From: Calliopsis andreniformis
Taxonomy: Eukaryota > Arthropoda > Insecta > Hymenoptera > Andrenidae
DNA length: 64,000 nucleotides
NCBI RefSeq assembly: GCF_051401765.1
Contig: NW_027480429.1
Coordinates: 15,566,157 to 15,630,156, forward strand
Direction: 5' to 3'
Below are positions 50,100 to 61,862 of this stretch, piece by piece; position 1 is the first letter of the stretch; every line of letters begins with the position of its first letter. The translations under genes and the position numbers were made by a program. The notes under the pieces were generated by a model. That model did no database searches. It was not told the origin of the DNA and worked only from the letters and a program-made list of their open reading frames with translations.

Positions 50100-52060
50100 G
50101 TGTGAAAGTAGTGGTCATTTCTACGTTCCGGGCAACCCAGGTTTAACTCCAGGGCGTTGCTCCACCAGATCGGATAGTTACGGCCTAAGAAGTCAACGCC
50201 AGAAGCATAAAATACGATGAAGATGCAACAGTTTTTCCATCGTATAAAAAGAATAATTGCAATCTGTGTGAAAGTTATGGTCATTTCTACATCCCGAGCA
50301 ACCTAGGCTTCACTCTAGGGCGTTGCTCCACCAGATCGAATTGTTTGGTCCTTAGAAGTCAACGCCAGAAGCATAAAATACGATATAAATAAAACAGCTT
50401 TTCCATCGTATAAAAGGAATAATTGCAAACAGTGTGAAAGTAATGGTCATTTCTACGTTCGGGCAACCTAGGCTTCACTCAACGGCGTTGTTAAACCAGA
50501 TCGAATAGTCAGGGCCTAAGAAGTCAATACCAGAAGAATAAAATACAAAATAAATACAACAGCCATTACACCGTATGAAACGAATAATTGCAACCTGTGC
50601 GAAGGTTATGGTCATATCTACGTTCCGGGCAACCTAGGCTTCACTGTCGGGCGTTGCTCCACCAGATCGAAATGTTAGGGTCTAAGAAGTCTACGCCCGA
50701 AGCATAAAATACGATATAAATACAACAGCATTTCCATCGTATTAAATGAATAATTGCAAACAGTGTGAAAGTAGTGGTCATTTCTACGTTCCGGGCAACC
50801 TAGGCTTCACTGTATGGCGCTCTTCCACCACATCGAATAGCTACGGCCTCAGAAGTCCACGCCTGAAGCATAAAATACAATAAAAATGCAACAGTCTTTT
50901 CATCGTATAACAGGAATAACTGCAACAAGCGTGAAAGTAATGATCATTTCGGCGTTTCGGGCATCCTAGACTTAATTCTGAGGCATTGCTCCACCAGATC
51001 GAATATCTAGGGCCTTAGAAGTCAACCCCAGAAGCATAAAATACAATGTAAATACAACAGTTTTTCCATCGTATAGCAGGAATAATTTGCAACCATTGTG
51101 ATAGTAGTGGTCATTTCTACGTTCCGGGCAACCCAGGTTTCACTCCAGGGCATTGCTCCACCAGATCGAATAGTTACGGCCTAAGAAGTCAACGCCAGAA
51201 GCATAAAATACGATGAAGATGCAACAGTTTTTCCATCGTATAAAAAGAATAATTGCAATCAGTGTGAAAGTTATGGTCATTTCTACATTCCGAGCAACCT
51301 AGGCTTCACTCTGGGGCGTTGCTCCACCAGATCGAATTGTTTGGTCCTTAGAAGTCAACGCCAGAAGCATAAAATACGATATAAATACAACAGCTTTTCC
51401 ATCGTATAAAAGGAATAATTGCAAACAGTGTGAAAGTAATGGTCATTTCTACGTTCGGGCAACCTAGGCTTCACTCAACGGCGTTGTTAAACCAGATCGA
51501 ATAGTCAGGGCCTAAGAAGTCAATACCAGAAGAATAAAATACAAAATAAATACAACAGGCATTACACCGTATAAAACGAATAATTGCAACCTGTGTGAAG
51601 GTTATGGTCATATCTACGTTCCGGGCAACCTAGGCTTCACTGTCGGGCGTTGCTCCACCAGATCGAAATGTTAGGGTCTAAGAAGTCTACGCCCGAAGCA
51701 TAAAATACCATATAAATACAACAGCATTTCCATCGTATTAAATGAATAATTGCAAACAGTGTGAAAGTAGTGGTCATTTCTACGTTCCGGGCAACCTAGG
51801 CTTCACTGTATGGCGCTCTTCCACCACATCGAATAGCTACGGCCTCAGAAGTCCACGCCTGAAGCATAAAATACAATAAAAATATAACAGTCTTTTCATC
51901 GTATAACAGGAATAATTGCAACAAGCGTGAAAGTAATGATCATTTCGGCGTTTCGGGCATCCTAGACTTAATTCTGAGGCATTGCTCCACCAGATCGAAT
52001 ATCTAGGGCCTTAGAAGTCAACCCCAGAAGCATAAAATACAATGTAAATACAACAGTTTT
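50100..52060. repeat. 6-monomer higher-order repeat of 996 bp, tandem pair
   Basis: 50100-51095 and 51096-52060 are collinear at an offset of 996 bp. Both carry CCCAGGTTT followed by ACTCCAGGGC, the GATCGAATTGTTTGGTCC variant (50341 and 51337), the two-base loss TACGTTCGGGC, GGGTCTAAGAAGTC, and the CGGCGTTTCGGGCATCC monomer. Parts of this unit also occur at about 45300-45540 and 48200-48750, so it was assembled from older right-arm blocks. Confidence 0.82.
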
Positions 52061-55000
52061 TCCATCGTATAAAACGAATAATTGCAACCGGTATGCAACT
52101 TATGGTCATTTCTACATTCCGAGCAACCTAGGCTTTACTCTAGGTCGTTGCTCCACCAGATCGAATAGCTAGGACCTTAGAAGTCAACGCCAGAAGCATA
52201 AAATACGATATAAATACAACAGCTGTTCCATCGTATAAAAGGAATAATTGCAAACAGTGTGAAAGTAATGGTCATTTCTACGTTCCGGGCAACCTAGGCT
52301 TCACTCTAGGGCGTTGTTCCACAAGATCGAATAGTTAGGGCCTAAGAAGTCAACGCCAGAAGCATAAAATACGATGAAGATGCAACAGTTTTTCCATCGT
52401 ATAAAACGAATAATTGCAACCCGTGTGAAAGTGATGGTCATTTCTACGTTCCAGGCAACCTAGGCTTCACTCTAGGGCGTTGTTCCACAAGATCGAATAG
52501 TTAGGGCCTAAGTAGTCAACGCCAGAAGCATAAAATACAATATAAATAGAACAGTTTTTCCATCGTATAAAACGAATAATTGCAACCAGTATGAAACTTA
52601 TGGTCATTTCTACTTTCCGAGCAACCTAGGCTTCACTCTAGGGCTTTGCTCCAACAGATTGAATAGTTAGGGCCTTAGAAGTCAACGCCCGAAGCATAAA
52701 ATACAAAATAAATAGAACGGTTTTTCCATTGTATAAAACGAATAATTGCTACGAGAGTAAAAGCTATGGTCATTTCTACGTTCCGAGCAACCTAGGCCTG
52801 ACCCTAGGGCGTTGTTCCACCGGATCCAATAGTTAGGGCCTAAGATGTGAACGCCAGACGCATAAGATGCAATAAAAATACAACAGTTTTTCCATCGTAT
52901 AAAACGAATAATTGCAAACAGTGTGAAAGTAATGGTCATTTCTACGTTCCGGGCAACCTAGGCTTCACTCTACGGCGTTGTTCCACCAGATCGAATAGTT
53001 AGGGCCTAAGAAGTCAACGCCAGAAGCATAAAATACGATATAAATACAACAGCTTTTCCATCGTATAAAAGGAATAATTGCAAACAGTGTGAAAGTAATG
53101 GTCATTTCTACGTTCCGGGCAACCTAGGCTTCACTCTACGGCGTTGTTCCACCAGATCGAATAGTTAGTGCCTAAGAAGTCAACACCAGAAGAATAAAAT
53201 ATGAAATAAATACAACAGCCTTTACACCGTATAAAACGAATAATTGCAATCTGTGTGAAGGTTATGGTCATATCTACGTTCCGGGCAACCTAGGCTTCAC
53301 TCTAGGCCGTTGTTCCACCAGATGGAATAGTTAGGGCCTAAGAAGTCAACGCTAGAAGCATAAAATACGATATAAATACAACAGCTTTTCCATCGTATAA
53401 AACAGATGATTGCAACCAGTATGAAAGTTATGGTCATTTCTACGTTCCGGGCAACCTAGGCTTCACCCTAGGCCGTTGTTCCACCAGATCGAATAGTTAG
53501 TGCCTAAGAAGTGAACGCCAGAAGCATAAAATGCAATAAAAATACAACAGTTTTTCCATCGTATAGCAGGAATAATTTGCAACCAGTGTGATAGTAGTGG
53601 TCATTTCTACGTTCCGGGCAACCCAGGTTTCACTCCAGGGCGTTGCTCCACCAGATCGAATAGTTACGGCCTAAGAAGTAAACGCCAGAAGCATAAAATA
53701 CGATGAAGATGCAACTTTTTTTCAATCGTATAAAACGAATAATTGCAATCAGTGTGAAAGTTATGGTCACTTCTACATTCCGAGCAACCTATGCTTCACT
53801 CTAGGGCGTTGCTCCACCAGATCGAATAGATAGGTCCTAAGAAGTCAACACCAGAAGAAAAAATACAAAATAAATACAGCAGCCTTTACACCGTATAAAA
53901 CGAATAATTGCAACCTGTGTGAAGGTTATGGTCATATCTACGTTCCGGGCAACCTAGGCTTCACTGTCGGGCGTTGCTCCACAAGATCGAAATGTTAGGG
54001 CCTAAGAAGTCAACGCCAGAAGCATAAAATACGATATAAATACAACAGCATTTCCATCGTATTAAATGAATAATTGCAAACAGTGTGAAAGTAGTGGTCA
54101 TTTCTACGCCCCGGGCAACCTAGGCTTCACTGTATGGCGTTCTTCCACCACATAGAATAGCTACGGCCTCAGAAGGCCACGTCTGAAGCATAAAATACAA
54201 TAAAAATACAACAGTTTTTCCATCATATAAAACGAACGATAGCAACCAGTGTGAAAGATATGGACATTTCTACGATCCGGGCTACCTAGGCTTCCCTCTA
54301 TGGCGATCTTCCACCACATCGAATAGCAACGGCCTCCGAAGTCAACGCCAGAAGCTTAAATACAATATAAATATAACAGTTTTTCCATCGTATACAACGA
54401 ATAATAGCAACCAGTGTGAAAGTTATGGTCATTTCTACGTTCCGGGCAACCTAGGCTTCACTCTACGGCGATGCTCCACCAGATCAAACAGTTAGGGCCT
54501 TAGACGTCAACGCCCGAAGCATAAAATACAAAATAAATAGAACGGTTTTTCCATTGTATAAAACGAATAATTGCTGCCAGTGTAAAAGCTATGGTCATTT
54601 CTACGTTCCGGGCAACCTAGGCTTCACCCTAGGGCGTTGTACTACCAGATCGAATAGTTAGGGACTAAGAAGTGAACGCCAGAAGCATAAAATACAATAT
54701 AAATACAACAGTTTTTCCATCGTATAAAACGAATAATTGCAACCAGTATGAAACTTATGGTCATTTCTACGTACCGGGCAACCTAGGCTTCACTCTAGGG
54801 CGTTGCTCTACCAGATCGAATAGTTCGGGTCTTAGAAGTCAACGCCCGAAGCATAAAATACAAAATAAATAGAACAGTTTTTCCATTCTATAAAACGAAT
54901 AACTGCTACCAGTGTGAAAGTTATGGTCATTTCTACTTTCCGGGCAACCTAGGCTTCACCCTAGGGCGTTGTTCCACCAGATGGAATAGTTAGGGCCTAA

Positions 55001-55300
55001 GAAGTCAACGCCAGAAGCATAAAATACGATAGAAATACAACAGCTTTTCCATTGTATAAAACAAATAATTGCAACCAGTTTGATAGTGATGGTCATTTCT
55101 ACGTTCCGGGCAACCTAGGCTTCACTCTACGGCGTTGCTCCAACAGATCAAACAGTTAGGGCCTTAGAAGTCAACGCCCGAAACATAAAATATAAAATAA
55201 ATAGAACGGTTTTTCCATTGTATAAAACGAATTATTGCTACCAGTGTAAAAGTTATTTTCATTTCTACGTTCCGGGCAACCTAGGCTTCACCATAGGGCG
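52061..55300. repeat. Mixed right-arm satellite
   Basis: Satellite monomers only. 52507-52930 is a further copy of the TTGCTACGAG block (20 monomers from the copy at 49.2-49.6 kb). The CACTCTACGGCG / TATAAAAGGAATAATTGC monomer occurs in tandem near 52965-53150. The CCTTTACACCG monomer recurs near 53220 and 53885. A plus-strand 66-residue ORF at 54672-54872 is a repeat by-product. No other DNA is seen. Confidence 0.7.
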
Positions 55301-57099
55301 TTGTACCACCAGTTGGAATAGTTAGGGCCTAAGAAGTCAACGCCAGAAGCATAAAAAACGATATAAATACAACAGCTTTTCCATCGTATAAAACGAATAA
55401 TTGCAACCAGTGTGGAAGTTATGGTCATTTCTACGTTCCGGGCAACCTAGACATCACTCTAGGCCGGTGCTCCACCAAATCGAATAGCTAGGGCCTTAGA
55501 AGTCAACGCCAGAAGCATAAAATACAATAAAGATGCAAAAGTTTTTCCATCCTATAACAGGTATAACTGCAAACAGTATGAAAGTACTGGTCATTTCTAC
55601 GTTCCGGGTAACCTAGGTTTCACTCTAGGGCGTTGCTCCACCAGATCGAATAGCTAGGGACTTAGAATTCAACGCCATAAGAATAAAATACAATATAAGT
55701 ACAACAGTTTTTCCATCGTATAAAATGAATAATTGCAGCCTGTGTGAAAGTTATGGTCATTTATACGTTCCGCGCAACCTGGGCTTTACTCTAGGGCGTT
55801 GTTCCACCAGATGGAATAGTTAGGGCCCTAAGAAGTCAACGCCAGAAGCATAAAATACGATATAAATACAACAGCTTTTCCATCGTATAAAACAAATAAT
55901 TGCAACCAGTGTGAAAGTTATGGTCATTTCTACGTTCCGGGCAACCTAGGCTTCACTGTATGGCGTTCTTCCACCACATCGAATAGCTACGGCCTCAGAA
56001 GTCAACGCCTGAAGTATAAAATACAATAAAAATACAACAGTCTTTCCATCCTATAACAGAAATAATTGCAACCCGTGTGAAAGTGATGGTCATTTCTACG
56101 TTCCAGGTAACCTAGGCTTCACCCTAGGGCGTTGCTCCACCAGATCAAACAGTTAGGGCCTTAGAAGTCAACGCCCGAAGCATTAAATACAAAATAAATA
56201 CAACAGTTTTTCCATCGTATAAAACGAATAATTGCAAACAGTGTGAAAGTAATGGTCATTTCTACGTTCCGGGCAACCTAGGTTTCACTCTAGGGCGTTG
56301 CTCCACCAGATCGAATAGTTAGGGCCTAAGAAGTCAACGCCAGAAGCATAAAATACGATATAAATACAACAGCTTTTCCATCGTATAAAACAAATAATTG
56401 CAACCAGTTTGATAGTGATGGTCATTTCTACGTACCGGACAACCTAGGCTTCACTCTAGGGCGTTGCTCCACCAGATCGAATAGTTAGGGCCTTAGACGT
56501 CAACGCCCGAAGCATAATGTACAAAATAAATAGAACAGTTTTTCCATCGTATAAAACGAATAATTGCTACCAGTGTGAAAGTTATGGTCATTTCTACGTT
56601 CCGGGCAACCTAGGTTTCACTCCAGGGCGTTGCTCCACCAGAGCGAATAGTTACGGCCTATGAAGTCAACGCCAGAAGCATAAAATACAATATAAATACA
56701 ACAGTTTTTCCATCATATAAAACGAATGATAGCAACCAGTGTGAAAGTTACGGTCATTTCTACGTTCCGCGCAACCTTGGCTTTACCCGAGCGCGTTTTT
56801 CCACCAGATGGAATAGTTAGGGCCTAAGAAGTCAACGCCAGAAGCATAAAATACGATATAAATACAACAGCTTTTCCATCGTGTAAAACGAATAATTGCA
56901 ACCAGTGTGAAAGTTATGGTCCTTTCTACATTTCGAGCAACCTAGGCTTCACTCTAGGGCGTTGCTCCACCTGATCGAATAGTTAGGGCCTTAGAAGTCA
57001 ACGCCAGAAGCATAAAATACAATATAAATACTACAGTTTTTCCACCATATAAAACGAATAATTGCAACCAGTATGAAAGTTATGGTCATTTCTGCTTTC
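55301..57099. repeat. Mixed right-arm satellite with copies further right
   Basis: Satellite only. Around 55375-55750 the sequence matches 57534-57909 (offset 2159 bp, 13 monomers), with markers CACTCTAGGCCGGTGC and ACAGGTATAACTGC. Around 56560-56890 it matches 63036-63366 (offset 6476 bp, 39 monomers), with markers CCAGAGCGAATAG and ACCCGAGCGCGTTTTTCC. Confidence 0.72.
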
Positions 57100-59205
57100 C
57101 GGGCAACCTAGGCTTCACCCTAGGGCGTTGTTCCACCAGATGGACTAGTTAGGGCCTAAGAAGTCAACGCCAGAAGCATAAAATACGGTATAAATACAAC
57201 AGCTTTTCCATCGTATAAAACAAATAATTGCAACCAGTTTGATAGTGATGGTCATTTCTACGTACCGGGCAACCTAGGCATCACTCTAGGGCGTTGCTCC
57301 ACAAGATCGAATAGTTAGGGCCTTAGAAGTCAACGCCCGAGGCATAAAGTATAAAATAAATAGAACAGTTTTTCCATCCTATAAAACGAATAACTGCTAC
57401 CAGTGTGAAAGTTATGGTCATTTCTACTTTCCGGGCAACCTAGGCTTCACCCGAGGGCGTTGTACCACCAGATGGAATAGTTAGGGCCTAAGAAGTCAAC
57501 GCCAGAAGCATAAATAACGATATAAATACAACAGCTTTTCCATCGTATAAAACGAATAATTGCAACCAGTGTGGAAGTTATGGTCATTTCTACGTTCCGG
57601 GCAACCTAGACTTCACTCTAGGCCGGTGCTCCACCAAATCGAATAGCTAGGGCCTTAGAAGTCAACGCCAGAAGCATAAAATACAATAAAGATGCTAAAG
57701 TTTTTCCATCCTATAACAGGTATAACTGCAAACAGTATGAAAGTACTGGTCATTTCTACGTTCCGGGTAACCTAAGTTTCACTCTAGGGCGTTGCTCCAC
57801 CAGATCGAATAGCTCGGGACTTAGAATTCATCGCCAAAAGAATAAAATACAATATAAGTACAACAGTTTTTCCATCGTATAAAATGAATAATTGCAACCA
57901 GTGTGAAAGTTATGGTCATTTCTACATTTCGAGCAACCTGGGCTTCACTCTAGGGCGTTGCTCCACCTGATCGAATAGTTAGGGCCTTAGAAGTCCACGC
58001 CCTAAGCATTAAAGACAAAATAAATAGAACAATTTTTCCAGTGTATAAAACGAATAATTGCTACCAGTGTGAAAGTTATGGTCATTTCTACGTTCCGCGC
58101 AACCTGGGCTTTACTCTAGGGCGTTGTTCCACCAGATGGAATAGTTAGGGCCCTAAGAAGTCAACGCCAGAAGCATAAAATACGATATAAATACAACAGC
58201 TTTTCCATCGTATAAAACAAATAATTGCAACCAGTGTGAAAGTTATGGTCATTTCTACGTTCCGGGCAACCTAGGCTTCTCTGTATGGCGTTCTTCCACC
58301 ACATCGAATAGCTACGGCCTCAGAAGTCAACGCCTGAAGTATAAAATACAATAAAAATAAAACAGTCTTTCCATCCTATAACAGGAATAATTGCAACCCG
58401 TATGAAAGTGATGGTCATTTCTACGTTCCAGGCAACCTAGGCTTCACTCTAGGGCGTTGCTCCACCAGATCAAACAGTTAGGGCCTTAGAAGTCAACGCC
58501 CGAAGCATTAAATACAAAATAAATAGAACAGTTTTTCCATTGTATAAAACGAATATTTGCTACCAGTGTAAAAGTTATGGTCATTTCTACGTTCCGGGCA
58601 ACCTAGGCTTCACTCTACGGCGATGCTCCACCAGATCAAACAGTTAGGGCCTTGGAAGTCAACGCCCGAAGCATAAAATACAAAATCAATAGAACGGTTT
58701 TTCCATTGTATAAAACGAATAATTGCTGCCAGTGTGAAAGTTATGGTCATTTCTACTTTCCGGGCAACCTAGGCTTCACCATAGGTCGTTGTTCCACCAG
58801 ATGGAATAGTTAGGGCCTAAGAGGTCAACGCCAGAAGCATAAAATACGATATAAATGCAACAGCTTTTCCATCGTATAAAACAAATAATTGTAACCATGT
58901 TGATAGTGATGGTCATTTCTGCGTACCGGGCAACCTAGGCTTCACACTAGGGCGTTGCTCCACCAGATCGAATAGTTAGGGCCTTAGAAGTCAACGCCCG
59001 AAGCATAAAATATAAAATATATAGAACAGTTTTTCCATCGTTTAAAACGAAAAATTGCTACCAGTGTGAAAGTTATGGTCATTTCTACGTGCCGCGCAAT
59101 CTGGGCTTTACCCTAGGGCGTTGTTCCACCAGATGGAATAGTTAGGGCCTAAGAAGTCAACGCCAGGAGCATAAAAAACGATATAAATACAACAGCTTTT
59201 CCATC
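57100..59205. repeat. 2.1-kb block, first copy (repeated at 59757-61862, 16 monomers on)
   Basis: Collinear with 59757-61862 at an offset of 2657 bp. Shared markers include GATGCTAAAGTTTTTCC, AACCTAAGTTTCAC, AGGCTTCTCTGTATGG, AAAATCAATAGAACGG, TTGTAACCATGTTGATAG, and CTACGTGCCGCGCAATC. The extra C in GGGCCCTAAG (58150 and 60807) is also shared. About 550 bp of other satellite separates the two copies. Confidence 0.82.
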
Positions 59206-59756
59206 GTATAAAACGAATAATTGCAACCAGTGTGGAAGTTATGGTCATTTCTACTTTCCGGGCAACCTAGGCTTCACTCTAGGGCCGTGATCCACCAAAT
59301 CGAATAGCTAGGGCCTTAGAAGCCAACGCCAGAAGCATAAAATACAATAAAGATGCAAAAGTTTTTTCATCGTATAACAGGAATATCTGCAAACAGTATG
59401 AAAGTACTTGTCATTTCTACGTTCCGGGTAACCTAGGTTTCACTCTAGGGCGTTGCTCCTCCAGGTCGAATAGTTAGGGCCTAAGAAGTCAACGCCAGAA
59501 GCATAAAATACGATATAAATACAACAGCTTTTCCATCCTATAAAACGAATGATAGCAACCAGTGTGAAAGTTATGGTCATTTCTACGTTCCAGGCAACCT
59601 AGGCTGCACTCTAGGGCGTTGCTCTACCAGATCGAATAGTTAGGGCCTTAGAAGTCAACGCCCCAGGCATAAAATACAAAATAAATAGAACAGTTTTTCC
59701 AATGTATAAAACGAATAATTGCTACCAGTGTGTAAGTTATGGTCATTTCTACTTTC

Positions 59757-61862
59757 CGGGCAACCTAGGCTTCACCACAGGGCGTTATTCCACCAGATGG
59801 AATAGTTAGGGCCTAAGAAGTCAACGCCAGCAGCATAAAATACGATATAAATACAACAGCTTTTCCATCGTATAAAACAAATAATTGCAACCAGTTTGAT
59901 AGTGATGGTCATTTCTACGTACCGGACAACCTAGGCTTCACTCTAGTGCGTTGCTCCACCAAATCGAATAGTTAGGGCCTTAGAAGTCAACGCCAGAAGC
60001 ATAAAGTACAAAATAAATAGAACAGTTTTTCCATCGTATAAAACGAATAATTGCTACCTGTGTGAAAGTTATGGTCATTTCTACGTTCCGGGCAACCTAG
60101 GCTTCACCCTAGGGCGTTGTACCACCAGATGGAATAGTTAGGGCCTAAGAAGTCAACGCCAGAAGCATAAATAACGATATAAATACAACAGCTTTTCCAT
60201 CGTATAAAACGAATAATTGCAACCAGTGTGGAAGTTATGGTCATTTCTACGTTCCGGGCAACCTAGACTTCACTCTAGGCCGGTGCTCCACCAAATCGAA
60301 TAGCTAGGGCCTTAGAAGTCAACGCCAGAAGCATAAAATACAATAAAGATGCTAAAGTTTTTCCATCCTATAACAGGTATAACTGCAAACAGTATGAAAG
60401 TACTGGTCATTTCTACGTTCCGGGTAACCTAAGTTTCACTCTAGGGCGTTGCTCCACCAGATCGAATAGCTAGGGACTTAGAATTCATCGCCAAAAGAAT
60501 AAAATACAATATAAGTACAACAGTTTTTCCATCGTATAAAATGAATAATTGCAACCAGTGTGAAAGTTATGGTCATTTCTACATTTCGAGCAACCTGGGC
60601 TTCACTCTAGGGCGTTGCTCCACCTGATCGAATAGTTAGGGCCTTAGAAGTCCACGCCCTAAGCATTAAATACAAAATAAATAGAACAGTTTTTCCAGTG
60701 TATAAAACGAATAATTGCTACCAGTGTGAAAGTTATGGTCATTTCTACGTTCCGCGCAACCTGGGCTTTTCTCTAGGGCGTTGTTCCACCAGATGGAATA
60801 GTTAGGGCCCTAAGAAGTCAACGCCAGAAGCATAAAATACGATATAAATACAACAGCTTTTCCATCGTATAAAACAAATAATTGCAACCAGTGTGAAAGT
60901 TATGGTCATTTCTACGTTCCGTGCAACCTAGGCTTCTCTGTATGGCGTTCTTCCACCACATCGAATAGCTACGGCCTCAGAAGTCAACGCCTGAAGTATA
61001 AAATACAATAAAAATACAACAGTCTTTCCATCCTATAACAGGAATAATTGCAACCCGTATGAAAGTGATGGTCATTTCTACGTTCCAGGCAACCTAGGCT
61101 TCACTCTAGGGCGTTGCTCCACCAGATCAAACAGTTAGGGCCTTAGAAGTCAACGCCCGAAGCATTAAATACAAAATAAATAGAACAGTTTTTCCATTGT
61201 ATAAAACGAATAATTGCTACCAGTGTAAAAGTTATGGTCATTTCTACGTTCCGGGCAACCTAGGCTTCACTCTACGGCGATGCTCCACCAGATCAAACAG
61301 TTAGGGCCTTGGAAGTCAACGCCCGAAGCATAAAATACAAAATCAATAGAACGGTTTTGCCATTGTATAAAACGAATAATTGCTGCCAGTGTGAAAGTTA
61401 TGGTCATTTCTACTTTCCGGGCAACCTAGGCTTCACCCTAGGTCGTTGTTCCACCAGATGGAATAGTTAGGGCCTAAGAGGTCAACGCCAGAAGCATAAA
61501 ATACGATATAAATGCAACAGCTTTTCCATCGTATAAAACAAATAATTGTAACCATGTTGATAGTGATGGTCATTTCTGCGTACCGGGCAACCTAGGCTTC
61601 ACTCTAGGGCGTTGCTCCACCAGATCGAATAGTTAGGGCCTTAGAAGTCAACGCCCGAAGCATAAAATATAAAATAAATAGAACAGTTTTTCCATCGTTT
61701 AAAACGAAAAATTGCTACCAGTGTGAAAGTTATGGTCATTTCTACGTGCCGCGCAATCTGGGCTTTACCCTAGGGCGTTGTTCCACCAGATGGAATAGTT
61801 AGGGCCTAAGAAGTCAACGCCAGGAGCATAAAAAACGATATAAATACAACAGCTTTTACATC
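59757..61862. repeat. 2.1-kb block, second copy
   Basis: This is the copy of 57100-59205. It ends near 61862, where GCTTTTACATCG leads into an AACCCGTATGAAAGTGATGG monomer instead of the GTGTGGAAG monomer that follows the first copy. Part of it (60715-61240) is repeated again at 62210-62735, 9 monomers on (offset 1495 bp). Confidence 0.82.
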